A stretch of 64,000 nucleotides of DNA from Roseibium sp. HPY-6 (GCF_040530035.1 NZ_JBEWCD010000004.1:62001-126000), one strand, 5' to 3'; shown: positions 8,689-17,388, counted from the stretch's first letter. Notes: generated from the sequence alone by a model not told the origin. A program made the numbers and translations.

Positions 8689-9677
8689 TGCATGCCGTCA
8701 GTTCCTATGTGGAAAGCAACCTGAAGGCTCTCAAAAGTCTGCTCACGTCCGAAGACGTCAATGAAATCGTCATCAATCCGGACCGGGCGATATTCGTGGA
8801 GCACTCCGGCTCCAGCTACATGGAGCCGGTCACGGATCTGTCGCTCACCGACGATGAAATCCACTCCATCGGATATAATCTTGCCGGCGAGACCAAGAAC
8901 ACGCTCGGCGAAGCGCAGCCCATCGTTTCCGGCCGGGTCCGCGTCTTCGGTCACGATGTCCGCGTGCAAGTGGTCATTCCGCCAGCGATCGAGGCCGGTG
9001 TCAGCATCTCGATCCGCAAGTTCGTCAATCGGGTCTTGAGTGTCGATCAGATCGGCTTTGTCGCCGGCAAGCCCATCGATGTGGAGAAGGAACGCGAGCA
9101 AGAGCAACAGCATCTTCTTGAGATGGCCGGCAAAGGTCAGTTGGCAGAGCTGTTGACGCAGGCCATCCATAAAAAGCTCAACATCCTGATTTCTGGTGGC
9201 ACATCCTCCGGCAAGACCACCATGGCGCGGGCCTTGCTCTCCCTGGCACAGCCGGAGGAACGCATCGTCACGATCGAAGATGCCGTTGAGCTCCGGCCGG
9301 AGCACAAAAACAGCGTCGCGCTTGTGGCCGAGCGGTCCAGGGAAAGCAACCGGACCGCCGCGCGATTACTGGAATCCTCCCTTCGCATGCGTCCGGACCG
9401 GTTGATCCTGGGCGAGATCCGCGGCGGTGAAGCCTATAACTTCCTGGAAGCAATCAACACCGGCCATCCCGGCTCCATCTCCACCATTCACGCCGACAGT
9501 CCCGCGCTCGCGCTGGAGCGCATGGCGCTGATGGTCATGCAGACCGGCGTACCGCTCACCCGGCAGGACGTCATTGAATATGCCAGCGCCACAATCGACA
9601 TGATTGTTCAGGTGGGGCGCCGGAACGGAAAACGCGGCGTTCTGGAAATCCATATGCCGCAACTGGAAAAACACTAA
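8688..9677 (+). CDS. virB11: VirB11 hexameric secretion ATPase
   Basis: A 329-residue VirB11/GspE-family ATPase that switches the machine between pilus assembly and transport. The N-terminal domain spans about residues 1-150. The RecA domain has Walker A GGTSSGKTT (about residues 166-174), an Asp box, Walker B LILGEIRGGEA and the His box HPGSISTIHADS. The start overlaps the virB10 stop (TGATG). The length is normal and all catalytic motifs are intact. Confidence 0.95.
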   Translation: MHAVSSYVESNLKALKSLLTSEDVNEIVINPDRAIFVEHSGSSYMEPVTDLSLTDDEIHSIGYNLAGETKNTLGEAQPIVSGRVRVFGHDVRVQVVIPPAIEAGVSISIRKFVNRVLSVDQIGFVAGKPIDVEKEREQEQQHLLEMAGKGQLAELLTQAIHKKLNILISGGTSSGKTTMARALLSLAQPEERIVTIEDAVELRPEHKNSVALVAERSRESNRTAARLLESSLRMRPDRLILGEIRGGEAYNFLEAINTGHPGSISTIHADSPALALERMALMVMQTGVPLTRQDVIEYASATIDMIVQVGRRNGKRGVLEIHMPQLEKH

Positions 9678-9686
9678 GGAACTAAT

Positions 9687-9896
9687 ATGCGTCTGATCCT
9701 CGCCATTCTTTTGCCCTGGCTGCAGTTCTTCACCATCGGCCGTCCCTTCGCCGGCATCATCTGCCTCGTTCTCCAGATAACCATCATCGGCTGGATCCCG
9801 GCCGCGCTTTGGTCGGTCTATGCCCTCGGCCAGTACAAAACGGACAAGAAAATCGCCAAGGCGGTCGCCGCGCAACAAAGAACTGATCACACTTAA
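9687..9896 (+). CDS. Small Pmp3/YqaE-like membrane protein
   Basis: A 69-residue protein with two hydrophobic helices around a short loop. The second carries the Pmp3/UPF0057 hallmark GWIPAALWSVYAL, and the first resembles the family LLP...F..G pattern. Members are small proteolipids linked to membrane potential and ion homeostasis. The gene starts 10 bases after virB11 behind AAGGA, so it belongs to the virB transcript. Its role in secretion is unknown. The charged tail (KTDKKIAK) is longer than in plain Pmp3. Confidence 0.7.
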   Translation: MRLILAILLPWLQFFTIGRPFAGIICLVLQITIIGWIPAALWSVYALGQYKTDKKIAKAVAAQQRTDHT

Positions 9897-9930
9897 TCCT
9901 GGCCGGAACACGAATGGACGATGCCGTTAC

Positions 9931-10404
9931 ATGACGCTCCAAAACTTGCTCGACATCCTGAGAAAACAAGGAAATACACGACGACTTTTGGAACTGCGTC
10001 TGTCGGCATATCAGCTCTCAAGAGCAATAGGTGGTCAGACCAGGATCATGACCGTCAGCTGCGTTGTAACGACGCCTTTAATTCTGCTGCTCTACAAGAG
10101 TGACAGGCTCACCTGGTTGTCTGAAGACACGCTCATGACGGCGATCGTCGTTGTCTTGGTCGCCGCGACCTTGGCGATCTGCCTGAACGACGTGTTCTTA
10201 AAAACCTTCGCGGCACAAATCACCCTCGATGAGGCGAACGCGCTCGATCGTTTGGCTGCGTCTGGAAATGCCGAAGCCGCCTTCTGCCTTGCAGAGCTCC
10301 ACGCCAAGCGCGGCGCTGATGCCCATGAATTCATGTGGCTTGAACGAGCCACAAAAATGGGGCATCGCAAGGCAGCGGAGCTCCTGCGAAAACGCAACTC
10401 ATAA
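9931..10404 (+). CDS. Membrane protein with Sel1-like C-terminus, hypothetical
   Basis: A 157-residue protein of unknown function at the end of the virB transcript. It has a polar N-terminus (MTLQNLLDILRKQG), two hydrophobic segments (about residues 38-55 and 65-85), and a C-terminal helical pair (about residues 100-157) with the Sel1-repeat pattern A..G...A...LA.L: NAEAAFCLAELHAKRGADAHE, then a second partial repeat. Sel1 repeats bind partner proteins. The start at 9931 begins the conserved region. The frame is open further upstream (to 9820), but that leader is Arg/Lys-rich and overlaps the previous gene. Confidence 0.6.
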   Translation: MTLQNLLDILRKQGNTRRLLELRLSAYQLSRAIGGQTRIMTVSCVVTTPLILLLYKSDRLTWLSEDTLMTAIVVVLVAATLAICLNDVFLKTFAAQITLDEANALDRLAASGNAEAAFCLAELHAKRGADAHEFMWLERATKMGHRKAAELLRKRNS

Positions 10405-10427
10405 GACACTTTCTATTGGATCAAGTT

Positions 10428-10442
10428 AGGTGCAGTGCACCT
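10428..10442. promoter_or_regulatory. Perfect 15-bp palindrome after the virB transcript
   Basis: AGGTGCAGTGCACCT has 7-base arms around a central base, with no mismatch. It lies 24 bases after the last gene of the virB operon. There is no following T-run, so it is not a standard intrinsic terminator. It could be an operator or a transcript 3' stem. Confidence 0.4.
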
Positions 10443-10556
10443 GCCACACTTTGACAAAGATGCGGCATACGATGATGACAGCCGGCCAGCACTGTCATCA
10501 ATCTGTCTTTTCCCGAGAGTATGCGCTGCCCATCAACAACCATTGTGAGGCAGTAC

Positions 10557-10742
10557 ATGCTGGAAACGGAGCGTCTTCTCCTTAGGCATCCGAATGCATC
10601 GGATTGTTCAGCTTGGACTGCTTTGCTTTGTCAGTCAGCTCTCCTTCAAGGTAACTCAATTCACGTCTCCTACTCCGAAAAAAAAGGAATTAATTTTTTC
10701 ACTGATTTATCTTTTCTAAATCTCTACCTCGAATTACGCTAA
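10557..10742 (+). pseudogene. N-terminal fragment of a GNAT acetyltransferase
   Basis: The first 25 or so codons (MLETERLLLRHPNASDCSAW) match the typical N-terminal strand and helix of RimJ-like GNAT acetyltransferases. After about position 10640 the frame becomes AT-rich and unrelated (KKGINFFTDL) and ends at 10742. No acetyl-CoA-binding motif follows. This is a truncated remnant, probably cut by the event that brought in the diguanylate cyclase gene next to it. Confidence 0.55.
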
Positions 10743-10768
10743 GGGCGTGACGCAGGTGGAGCGATCTA

Positions 10769-13522
10769 TTGAAAAATAACAGTGCGGTCTTGCTGTTCTT
10801 TATCTCTATTCTGTCGACTAATTATTCTTTTGCCGAGGTAAAGCGAAGCGTTCTCGCCATTCACTCTTACAATTCAGAGCATGTCTGGACTGGAATGCTC
10901 AAAGACGGCATAGACACTACCTTCGCTGATGACAATAACACTCGATTGTTCCACGAATACCTGGATGCGAAACGGTTTCCGGATCAACTGCATGCTGATG
11001 CATTTTTTGAGTATTTGATAGGAAAATACGCGACCACCCAACCCGATCTTGTGATGGTTTCCGACGATGTCGGCCTGCAGACTCTATTAACGCATCGAGA
11101 TGGCTGGCTTGCAGATGTTCCAGTCGTCTTCATGGGGATCAATCAAGTATCCCAATCATTGATCGATTTGCCGAGAACCACTGGTGTTTTCGAAAACCGC
11201 AACATAACAGCGACTGTGCTAGACATCAGAGCCATAACCGCAAAGGATGAATTGATCGTGATCTCCGACCGGGAGGCGGCGGGGAGTGCCAATCTTTCCA
11301 AAGCAAAAGAGGCAGCGGACCACGAAAAGGCACCTGACAAGATCCACTTCATAGAAGAAATCTTCAAAAGGGACGCCGTTCAACAGCTCAGCCGTTTTCC
11401 TGCCGATGCGCCTATTCTGCTTGTGGGTCAAATCATCGATGGAGACGCCGGAAATGCTTTGATTGGATGGCGGGAAGGCACGGCTCTTCTGTCTAGTCAG
11501 CTGCCGAACCCCGTTTTCACGATCGCCATCATATCCATGAAACACGGTTCGCTGGGTGCCCACAATCTTGATGGTGTCCTGCACGGCGCTCAGGCCGCCA
11601 ATCTAGCGAAACAGATCTTGAGCGGCACCCCGGCAGATGACGTGCCCGACCTTGTGAACGCCGAAAGCCTTTGGATATTGGACTGGCAGCTGATGAAAAA
11701 GCTCGGCTACACAGAGAACCCGTTCCCGGCCACTGCGCAGATCGTCAACAACGACGAAAGCTTCTACCAGAAATACAGATACCTCGTCTGGAGTACTAGC
11801 CTCGCTTTCGCTATCGCCATTCTCATAATTCTACTATTGGTCGAGATCATCCGGCGTGGCAACCGGACACGCGATATCCTGATTGAAAATGAAGAGCGAT
11901 ACAAAGACTTGGCACAGGTCGGTTCTATTGCGTTTTGGGAAACGGATGCCGATGACCGTGTCCGGTACGCATCGAACAATTTTACTCCATTGATGGGCAT
12001 CCAGCCAAGTGAACTAGTTGGCCGTCCAATCATAGACCTCGTCAATTTGGATCCAAGAATCGAATTTCCAGTTGAAGAGACCAAGCGCCTGATGCGTGCT
12101 CATCGTCCAGTCAAGAATCTGTCGTTTAATGTACATAGCTCCGCAAAGGATCTTCAGATCTATCTGTTGAACGCAACCGTAGCCACCGATAAGTCAGGCG
12201 GATTTGCCGGATATCGCGGCGTCCTTCGGGAAGTCACGCAAGAGCATCAAATTTCTCAGGAGTTGGCCTATCTTGCCGCCTTCGATTCAGTTACTGGCCT
12301 TGAAAACCGTACGAGCTTTTTCAAGAAGCTAAAAGACACAGCGGGGATGCCAAGCAAATCAGCTGCGCCTGTATGGGTCTGTTTTCTGGATCTTGACAGA
12401 TTTAAGACCGTCAACGATACGGCCGGACATCTTGTCGGCGACGCCATGCTTGTCGAAGTAGCAAAGGTCATCGGAAATTGCCTTGGAGACGGTGATCAAA
12501 TTGGCCGTTTGGGAGGCGATGAGTTCGGCTTGATTTTAGGGGCACGTTCACCTTCAGACGTGAAGGTAACATGCGACTCTATCGTGAAAGCAGTCGGTGG
12601 CTATCATTTTCAGTGGCAGGATCGTCTTTTTTCCGTCGGTGTCAGCATCGGCGCTGTTCCGATAATAGACGGCCTTACCGAGACCGAATTGCTCAGCAAA
12701 GCCGATCTGGCCTGTTACAAAGCTAAGGAGGCGGGCCGGGGTCGGGTTTACCTAACCGACTTTGACCATGGTGATCTCTATGACGAAGAGCGGGAAATGG
12801 GTTACATTGCAAACGTCTCTCAAGCGTTGTCGCAAGACCGGTTCTTTCTCGTCAAACAGCCGATTTGTCCACCCGAGCATGGCGGCACAGACGCGAAACA
12901 CTACGAATTTCTGCTGCGCTACAAAGACGAACACGGAAACCTGATCTCGCCAAGTGTCTTTGTACCTGCTGCCGAAAAACATGGCGTCATTGGTCTGATA
13001 GACCGTTGGGTCGTGGAGCGCGTCTTCATGTGTTACGAGGACTATTTTCCTGACGAAGATGTTTTAGTATCCATCAATCTTTCCGGCATTAGTCTCAGCA
13101 GTGAGGAATTCGTCGATGAGATCGAATTGCTTTTGAAAAACAGCGCCGTCAAACCGGAAAACATTTGTTTTGAAATCACTGAGACCGCGGCGATTTCACA
13201 ACTAAGCCAAGCATTGACATTCATTGAGCAAATGAAAAAACACGGTATCAAATTCGCACTCGACGATTTTGGCAGCGGAACCTCTTCATTTGGATATCTC
13301 AAACAACTTCCGATCGATTATGTGAAGATTGATGGCAGCCTTGTCAGAAACATTTTGATCGAGGAAACAGATCTGGCTATCGTTAAGGCGATCAATTCTA
13401 TCGCCCATCTGATGCACATGAAGACGATTGCAGAATTTGTCGAAACAGACGAGATAAGAACGCTACTAGCTGGCATCGGTGTCGATTACGTTCAAGGTCA
13501 TGCTGTCGGTCGTCCAACCTAA
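10769..13522 (+). CDS. Membrane sensor with periplasmic binding domain, PAS, GGDEF and EAL
   Basis: A 917-residue c-di-GMP enzyme. Order: signal peptide (1-22), periplasmic ABC-substrate-binding-like sensor (about 25-325, starting RSVLAIHSYNSEH), membrane helix (about 337-360), PAS (about 375-490), GGDEF (about 505-660, intact GRLGGDEFG), EAL (about 690-917). The inhibitory RxxD is absent before GGDEF (sequence GDGD). The EAL signature reads EFL, keeping the catalytic Glu. Other EAL residues are present (DDFGSG, K in YVKIDGS, E in AEFVE). The start is TTG at 10769 behind AGGTGGAG, supported by the signal peptide. It is probably bifunctional, responding to a periplasmic ligand. It stands alone with no obvious partner. 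Confidence 0.88.
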   Translation: MKNNSAVLLFFISILSTNYSFAEVKRSVLAIHSYNSEHVWTGMLKDGIDTTFADDNNTRLFHEYLDAKRFPDQLHADAFFEYLIGKYATTQPDLVMVSDDVGLQTLLTHRDGWLADVPVVFMGINQVSQSLIDLPRTTGVFENRNITATVLDIRAITAKDELIVISDREAAGSANLSKAKEAADHEKAPDKIHFIEEIFKRDAVQQLSRFPADAPILLVGQIIDGDAGNALIGWREGTALLSSQLPNPVFTIAIISMKHGSLGAHNLDGVLHGAQAANLAKQILSGTPADDVPDLVNAESLWILDWQLMKKLGYTENPFPATAQIVNNDESFYQKYRYLVWSTSLAFAIAILIILLLVEIIRRGNRTRDILIENEERYKDLAQVGSIAFWETDADDRVRYASNNFTPLMGIQPSELVGRPIIDLVNLDPRIEFPVEETKRLMRAHRPVKNLSFNVHSSAKDLQIYLLNATVATDKSGGFAGYRGVLREVTQEHQISQELAYLAAFDSVTGLENRTSFFKKLKDTAGMPSKSAAPVWVCFLDLDRFKTVNDTAGHLVGDAMLVEVAKVIGNCLGDGDQIGRLGGDEFGLILGARSPSDVKVTCDSIVKAVGGYHFQWQDRLFSVGVSIGAVPIIDGLTETELLSKADLACYKAKEAGRGRVYLTDFDHGDLYDEEREMGYIANVSQALSQDRFFLVKQPICPPEHGGTDAKHYEFLLRYKDEHGNLISPSVFVPAAEKHGVIGLIDRWVVERVFMCYEDYFPDEDVLVSINLSGISLSSEEFVDEIELLLKNSAVKPENICFEITETAAISQLSQALTFIEQMKKHGIKFALDDFGSGTSSFGYLKQLPIDYVKIDGSLVRNILIEETDLAIVKAINSIAHLMHMKTIAEFVETDEIRTLLAGIGVDYVQGHAVGRPT

Positions 13523-13883
13523 AAGATCTTTCTAGTGGTGAATGGTCCCATAGTGCCATCTACCCGCTTCCAAAGCTGGCGTCTATGATCGCCTGAACTA
13601 GCTAAACCACGAAATCACAGGCATAAGCAACTGGTGTTCAGATGAGATCGCCGAGCTTACTAGACGTAGTAGTCCTTACTACTATTGGCATTCGACCGCA
13701 TTTGGAAAACATCCGCCGAACCGAAGGCTCGTTTAGAGAGGTTTATCCCTACGCTGCTGTGTTGCTTAGTTCATTTAAGCTTGACTAAATTTCTTCTGTC
13801 TCAATTTCGATAATACTCGATCCCTGGTTGGACTGTTCTGAAACTAGCTGTACGCTCCGAGCAATTTCTTGAGTTGGTTCATC
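13523..13883. other. Gene-poor spacer, no gene recognised
   Basis: AT-rich spacer after the GGDEF/EAL gene. The only structure seen is a 7-bp perfect hairpin TAGTAGT-CCTT-ACTACTA at 13667-13684, which has no T-run. No conserved reading frame was recognised. Confidence 0.4.
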
Positions 13884-14084
13884 ATGCTTTGCGACAACGT
13901 CGGAAATGGAAATGTCCCGCAAGCACCCACATATCTAGACATGGAGCGGTTCTATCAGCATGTCACGAACGGTGGAATGACCTGTTCCGAAGCCTTTCAC
14001 CTCACTAAACGCGAGATCTGGGCGAACAAAATCGAGGGCGTGTCCGAGGATGTGGCGCCTGCCTTCGTTTTTTATTCGCATTGA
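13884..14084 (+). CDS. Short hypothetical protein, possible CHAT-domain tail remnant
   Basis: A 66-codon frame from the ATG at 13884 (an in-frame TTG lies 15 bases upstream). No clear ribosome site. The C-terminal part (GGMTCSEAFHLTKREI, then PAFVFYSH) loosely resembles the end of CHAT-type caspase-like proteases, where an A-x-x-x-A-x-x-x-x helix is followed by a W-A-x-F-x-x-x-G strand. That resemblance is weak. It may be a decayed gene end and not a functional gene. Confidence 0.25.
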   Translation: MLCDNVGNGNVPQAPTYLDMERFYQHVTNGGMTCSEAFHLTKREIWANKIEGVSEDVAPAFVFYSH

Positions 14085-14207
14085 TTCCAAATGTTTGCCA
14101 ACAACTGGCAACACTGCATTTGATTAGCAGCATAAAAAAACACTTTTTAGCTGAGTTCGCGCAGAAAATAGCTATCAGCCATTATGCAAGCCGTTGCCAG
14201 CGAGCAT

Positions 14208-14263
14208 TTATGCCTATTTGAACGTTATTGCTAAAATTTAATAAAAAAATCAAATAGGCATAA
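14208..14263. repeat. 14-bp perfect inverted repeat overlapping a stop codon
   Basis: The arm TTATGCCTATTTGA (14208-14221) pairs exactly with TCAAATAGGCATAA (14250-14263). The 28-base loop contains a long A-run on the + strand, i.e. a U-run on the transcript of the M24 gene. The right arm contains the last codons and the TGA of that gene. It is probably a 3'-end stem of the minus-strand operon, but the U-run lies inside the loop, which is not the usual terminator layout. Confidence 0.6.
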
Positions 14264-15464
14264 GACGCGGTTCGTAACCATATGTAGAAAGACGCTCGAT
14301 TCCGTCTTCTTTAATGAGAACTTGTTCTTCGAGTTTAACGCCTTCGCCGCCTTTCTCGTGGCCAATAAAGGCTTCGACGCAGATCGTCATATTCGGTTCG
14401 AGCACACCGTCTTCACCGATTTCATCCCAATCTACCATGTGCCGGATCAGAGGCCATTCTCCTGCCATTCCATTCCCGTGCGCGAGCACCATGTATCGAT
14501 TGGGGATATAGGCTTCGGGTATTGGCCAAGACTTTTCAGCAAACTCACGAAAGCCGACACCAGCACCGAGCAAAGCGATATTGTGTTCAAGCATCTCGTA
14601 AGCATAGCCGTAGATCTTCCGCTGCTCTGCCGTGGGCGTTACGTCCCCACACAGAAAAGTGCGAGAAAAGTCAGTGTAGTACCCGAAACAACCGATTGCG
14701 TCCGTATCGAGTGCAACAAGTTCGCCCTCACGCAACGGTTTGTCACTTGTCTCCTGAAACCACGGATTGGTGTGACTACCTGAATTGAAGAGCCGCGTTT
14801 CGATGTATTCTCCACCACCTTCAATGAGCTTTTGATGCATTTTGGACCAAACTTCGTTTTCCGAGCGCCCTGGCTCGATGTATCGCTCCATTTCCGAGAC
14901 GGCAGCTTCAGTGCATCGGACAGAGGCGCGAATCAGCTCCAATTCGTTAGGCGATTTAATCGCACGGGCCTTGTCCAGGGGAACTTCCGCATCCGAGACT
15001 TCAACTGCGAGAGCTTGAAGGGCTCCGACCATCTCTGTTGTGGGGCGGTCAATTCCGAGGCGCATGTTCCCATTTCCGTGAGCTTTCAAGAGCGCAACGA
15101 TTTCATGGGCAAAATTTTTCAGGTGAGTCTGGTACTTAGTTTCAGAGTAGAGTGGGTGTAGTGCATGCGCAGGCCTCACTTCGTGAACCGTATCAAGCCC
15201 TGCGGACAGATGTCCGCAACCGTAGTATTCAAACAAGACAACCGGCCCTTCGGCCGGCACAAAAACATATCGTCCGGGATTCCGGGCCGTATTTACCTGC
15301 ATGTTCCTTGAATTGCAGGCATAGCGCAGATTGATGGAATCAAACAGCAGTACTGCCGCAAGTTCGTGCTTCTTCAAGGATGCTCTCAAGCGCCGTAGCC
15401 TGTCGCGTGCTGCAGCATTAGCAGTTTCCGCACTGGGCGGAGCAAAGGACGTTTCGGTCAACAC
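14250..15464 (-). CDS. M24 metallopeptidase-family protein related to DddP
   Basis: A 404-residue member of the M24 (creatinase/prolidase) family with a creatinase-like N-domain and a pita-bread C-domain. The sequence is closest in style to DddP, the roseobacter DMSP lyase: LLFDSINLRYA, GNMRLGID, GGEYIETRL, TNPWFQE. All six metal ligands are present by position: Asp253, Asp255, Asp265, His329, Glu364, Glu379. However, the Asp proposed as the catalytic base in DddP (HGVGLCDEWP) is Gly335 here (HGNGMAGEWP), so DMSP lyase activity is doubtful and another hydrolase or lyase reaction is likely. The start is GTG at 15464 behind GGAGG. It is downstream of, and co-transcribed with, the oxygenase gene. 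Confidence 0.82.
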   Translation of the reverse strand: MLTETSFAPPSAETANAAARDRLRRLRASLKKHELAAVLLFDSINLRYACNSRNMQVNTARNPGRYVFVPAEGPVVLFEYYGCGHLSAGLDTVHEVRPAHALHPLYSETKYQTHLKNFAHEIVALLKAHGNGNMRLGIDRPTTEMVGALQALAVEVSDAEVPLDKARAIKSPNELELIRASVRCTEAAVSEMERYIEPGRSENEVWSKMHQKLIEGGGEYIETRLFNSGSHTNPWFQETSDKPLREGELVALDTDAIGCFGYYTDFSRTFLCGDVTPTAEQRKIYGYAYEMLEHNIALLGAGVGFREFAEKSWPIPEAYIPNRYMVLAHGNGMAGEWPLIRHMVDWDEIGEDGVLEPNMTICVEAFIGHEKGGEGVKLEEQVLIKEDGIERLSTYGYEPRLMPI

Positions 15465-15532
15465 GTATGGCCTCCGAGAGGATGTAAAGGTTGAAACTGA
15501 GCTCTCAATTCAAACTATCGAAGCGCATTATT

Positions 15533-16393
15533 TCAGCCCGCTAGGCCATCAACTAGACGGTTCTGGTCCGCATCGATATGGGCCTGCATGCAGCGGCCAT
15601 AGGCCTGTCGTGTACTATCAGCAGTGCCAATGTACCCAGCGTCTTCAGAATAGCCGAAAATAGCTGTGTGGCGTTCACCTTTACCTTCACAAACACGATG
15701 CAGTGCGTAGCGGCCCATGAAGAGTTGAAGGTCTCCGACGTCGAGTTCAAGCGTTTTGACTGGGTCTTGCCAACCGTCCAACACAGCCCGCACATCATCG
15801 TAGTTTTCGCTACCAGGTGCACGAATACCGGGGCAATACTCAAACAGTCCGCCTGAGTCCGGTTTGACCGTCATCAAGCTGACAATGAATTCATTCGTGT
15901 CAAAATGCCAAGGAAGCGTGGTGTCTTCGGGCATGACATTGACCACCAGACCACGCATAGGGTCGGCAAACTCGTGAAGCACGGGCTTGTCAAAACAATC
16001 GGCCAGAAAACGCTTAAAGGCAGGGGCTCCATAAAGCTTTTGAATCAGAGCACTTTCAGGTATTAGATCACGGGTTACAAAGCCATTCGTCGCATCCTGA
16101 ATGCGGCGACGCGGGTGGCAATCGGGAAAACTCTCGTCAACCGAAATATAGGGCGTAAAACGGCTTTGCTTGACCTGCACATTGGGGGCAAGCCTCATAC
16201 TCTCTTCTCGCAGTTGCTCTAACTGTTCTGCGCGTATGAACCCTTCTATCCGAGCGCAGCCATCGTTATTCAGTCCGGCCTGTGCACTTTTCACCGCAGA
16301 GGCGTAGTCCAAGCTATTAGGTGCCAGCAAAGGATAGGCCTCGAGGTCGACAAGGGTTTCGAGAACGAAGTCAAATGAGGTGGGCTTAACCAT
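15533..16393 (-). CDS. 2-oxoglutarate/Fe(II) oxygenase, ArpA/BesD-like
   Basis: A 286-residue cupin-fold oxygenase. The iron triad is readable: His163-x-Asp165 in LPWHFDTNEF and His232 in RYALHRV, with the 2-oxoglutarate-binding Arg241 in ERHTAIFGYS. The overall pattern resembles the ArpA/BesD group, which acts on free amino acids. BesD-type halogenases have Gly instead of the Asp, so this copy should be a hydroxylase. The ATG at 16393 follows AGGAG with spacing 6; an in-frame start 57 bases upstream lacks this. The M24 gene follows after 68 bases, and a LysR gene is divergent, suggesting a small regulated catabolic unit for an unknown substrate. Confidence 0.78.
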   Translation of the reverse strand: MVKPTSFDFVLETLVDLEAYPLLAPNSLDYASAVKSAQAGLNNDGCARIEGFIRAEQLEQLREESMRLAPNVQVKQSRFTPYISVDESFPDCHPRRRIQDATNGFVTRDLIPESALIQKLYGAPAFKRFLADCFDKPVLHEFADPMRGLVVNVMPEDTTLPWHFDTNEFIVSLMTVKPDSGGLFEYCPGIRAPGSENYDDVRAVLDGWQDPVKTLELDVGDLQLFMGRYALHRVCEGKGERHTAIFGYSEDAGYIGTADSTRQAYGRCMQAHIDADQNRLVDGLAG

Positions 16394-16494
16394 TCCAGTC
16401 TCCTGTCCATATCGCGTCACTTGACTTGAAAATAAGTCGCCCAAGAACATAATAAAAATTTGAATTTCAGGCCAAAAGCAGTAGTTTTTCTAAT

Positions 16495-17388
16495 ATGTTT
16501 TTAGATCGCTCTCACCTGCAGCTGCTGATCGGCCTTGCTCGTAACAAATCCTTGTCGCGTGCAGCTGAGGCGCAGAACATCACACAGTCAGCGGCGAGCC
16601 AGCGTTTGAGGGAGGCAGAGCGGAGGCTAGGTGTTTCGCTAACGCAAAAGCAGGGCCGGTCGCTGACATTGACGAATGCAGCAGAACATCTGGTTGAGAA
16701 AGCTCTGGTAGCTGAACGGATTCTAGCTGAAGCGGAAGCAGAAGCACAATGGATCTCGCGAGCCAGTGGGCCTCGGCTGCGCCTAGTGCTGACAGTTTTT
16801 GATAGACTTGATATTGTCACGCTCAGTGATGTTCTGGAGCGGCGCGGCATCGGTCTGACACTCCTTCGGAGAATGCCTGAGCAAGTGGGCTCCTTGCTAA
16901 CCGATGGCCTTGCGGATGCTGTGTTAACACTTGAACAGCATGCCCCACTTGGGCATTTGCGTACTCATGTAACCCAAGATCACCTAGTCGCTGTTTGCGC
17001 ACCAGGTCATCCGTTCGCGATGGCGGATGAAGTGACAGCAGAGTTGGTTTCGCATGAACGGTATTTCACCTACAGCGAACAACCAGGAGCAGGATTCGAG
17101 TATGAGCACTTCTTCAGTCCGGCAGGTGTGATGCCGACAAGGGTAGAGCGGATTGAATCTAGTGTTTCGCTTATAGACCTGGTTGCCGCGGGGCGTGGCG
17201 TATCAGTCCTTCCAAGGCTTTCGGTGGCACGCGATGCCAAAGTCGGCCGAGTAAAAATGCTTAGCTTGCCTCTACCCATTCCCGTAAAATGGTGTCTCTC
17301 AAGTAAGCAAACCTTCTCAGTTGATTGCACTCCGGCCGAGGTGAGTGAATTGTTAGCTACAATTCTGCGCTCAAGTAACGCAAGTTAG
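16495..17388 (+). CDS. LysR-family transcriptional regulator
   Basis: A 297-residue LysR regulator: winged HTH at about residues 5-62 (SLSRAAEAQNITQSAASQRLREAERRLG) and a substrate-binding domain from about residue 90. It is divergent from the oxygenase/M24 pair across a 101-bp region, the usual arrangement for a LysR protein that controls its neighbour and itself. The effector is unknown, probably the substrate of the oxygenase or M24 enzyme. Confidence 0.9.
   Translation: MFLDRSHLQLLIGLARNKSLSRAAEAQNITQSAASQRLREAERRLGVSLTQKQGRSLTLTNAAEHLVEKALVAERILAEAEAEAQWISRASGPRLRLVLTVFDRLDIVTLSDVLERRGIGLTLLRRMPEQVGSLLTDGLADAVLTLEQHAPLGHLRTHVTQDHLVAVCAPGHPFAMADEVTAELVSHERYFTYSEQPGAGFEYEHFFSPAGVMPTRVERIESSVSLIDLVAAGRGVSVLPRLSVARDAKVGRVKMLSLPLPIPVKWCLSSKQTFSVDCTPAEVSELLATILRSSNAS

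Noticed and set aside
13667-13684. TAGTAGT-CCTT-ACTACTA hairpin as terminator of the GGDEF/EAL gene
   Set aside because: It lies about 145 bases after the stop, is AT-rich and has no T-run.
14250-15464. Calling the M24 protein a DMSP lyase (dddP)
   Set aside because: Metal ligands match, but the Asp proposed as the DddP catalytic base is Gly335, so the name would overclaim.
15533-16393. Calling the oxygenase a halogenase
   Set aside because: Halogenases of the BesD type have Gly in the H-x-G position; this protein has H-F-D, the hydroxylase form.
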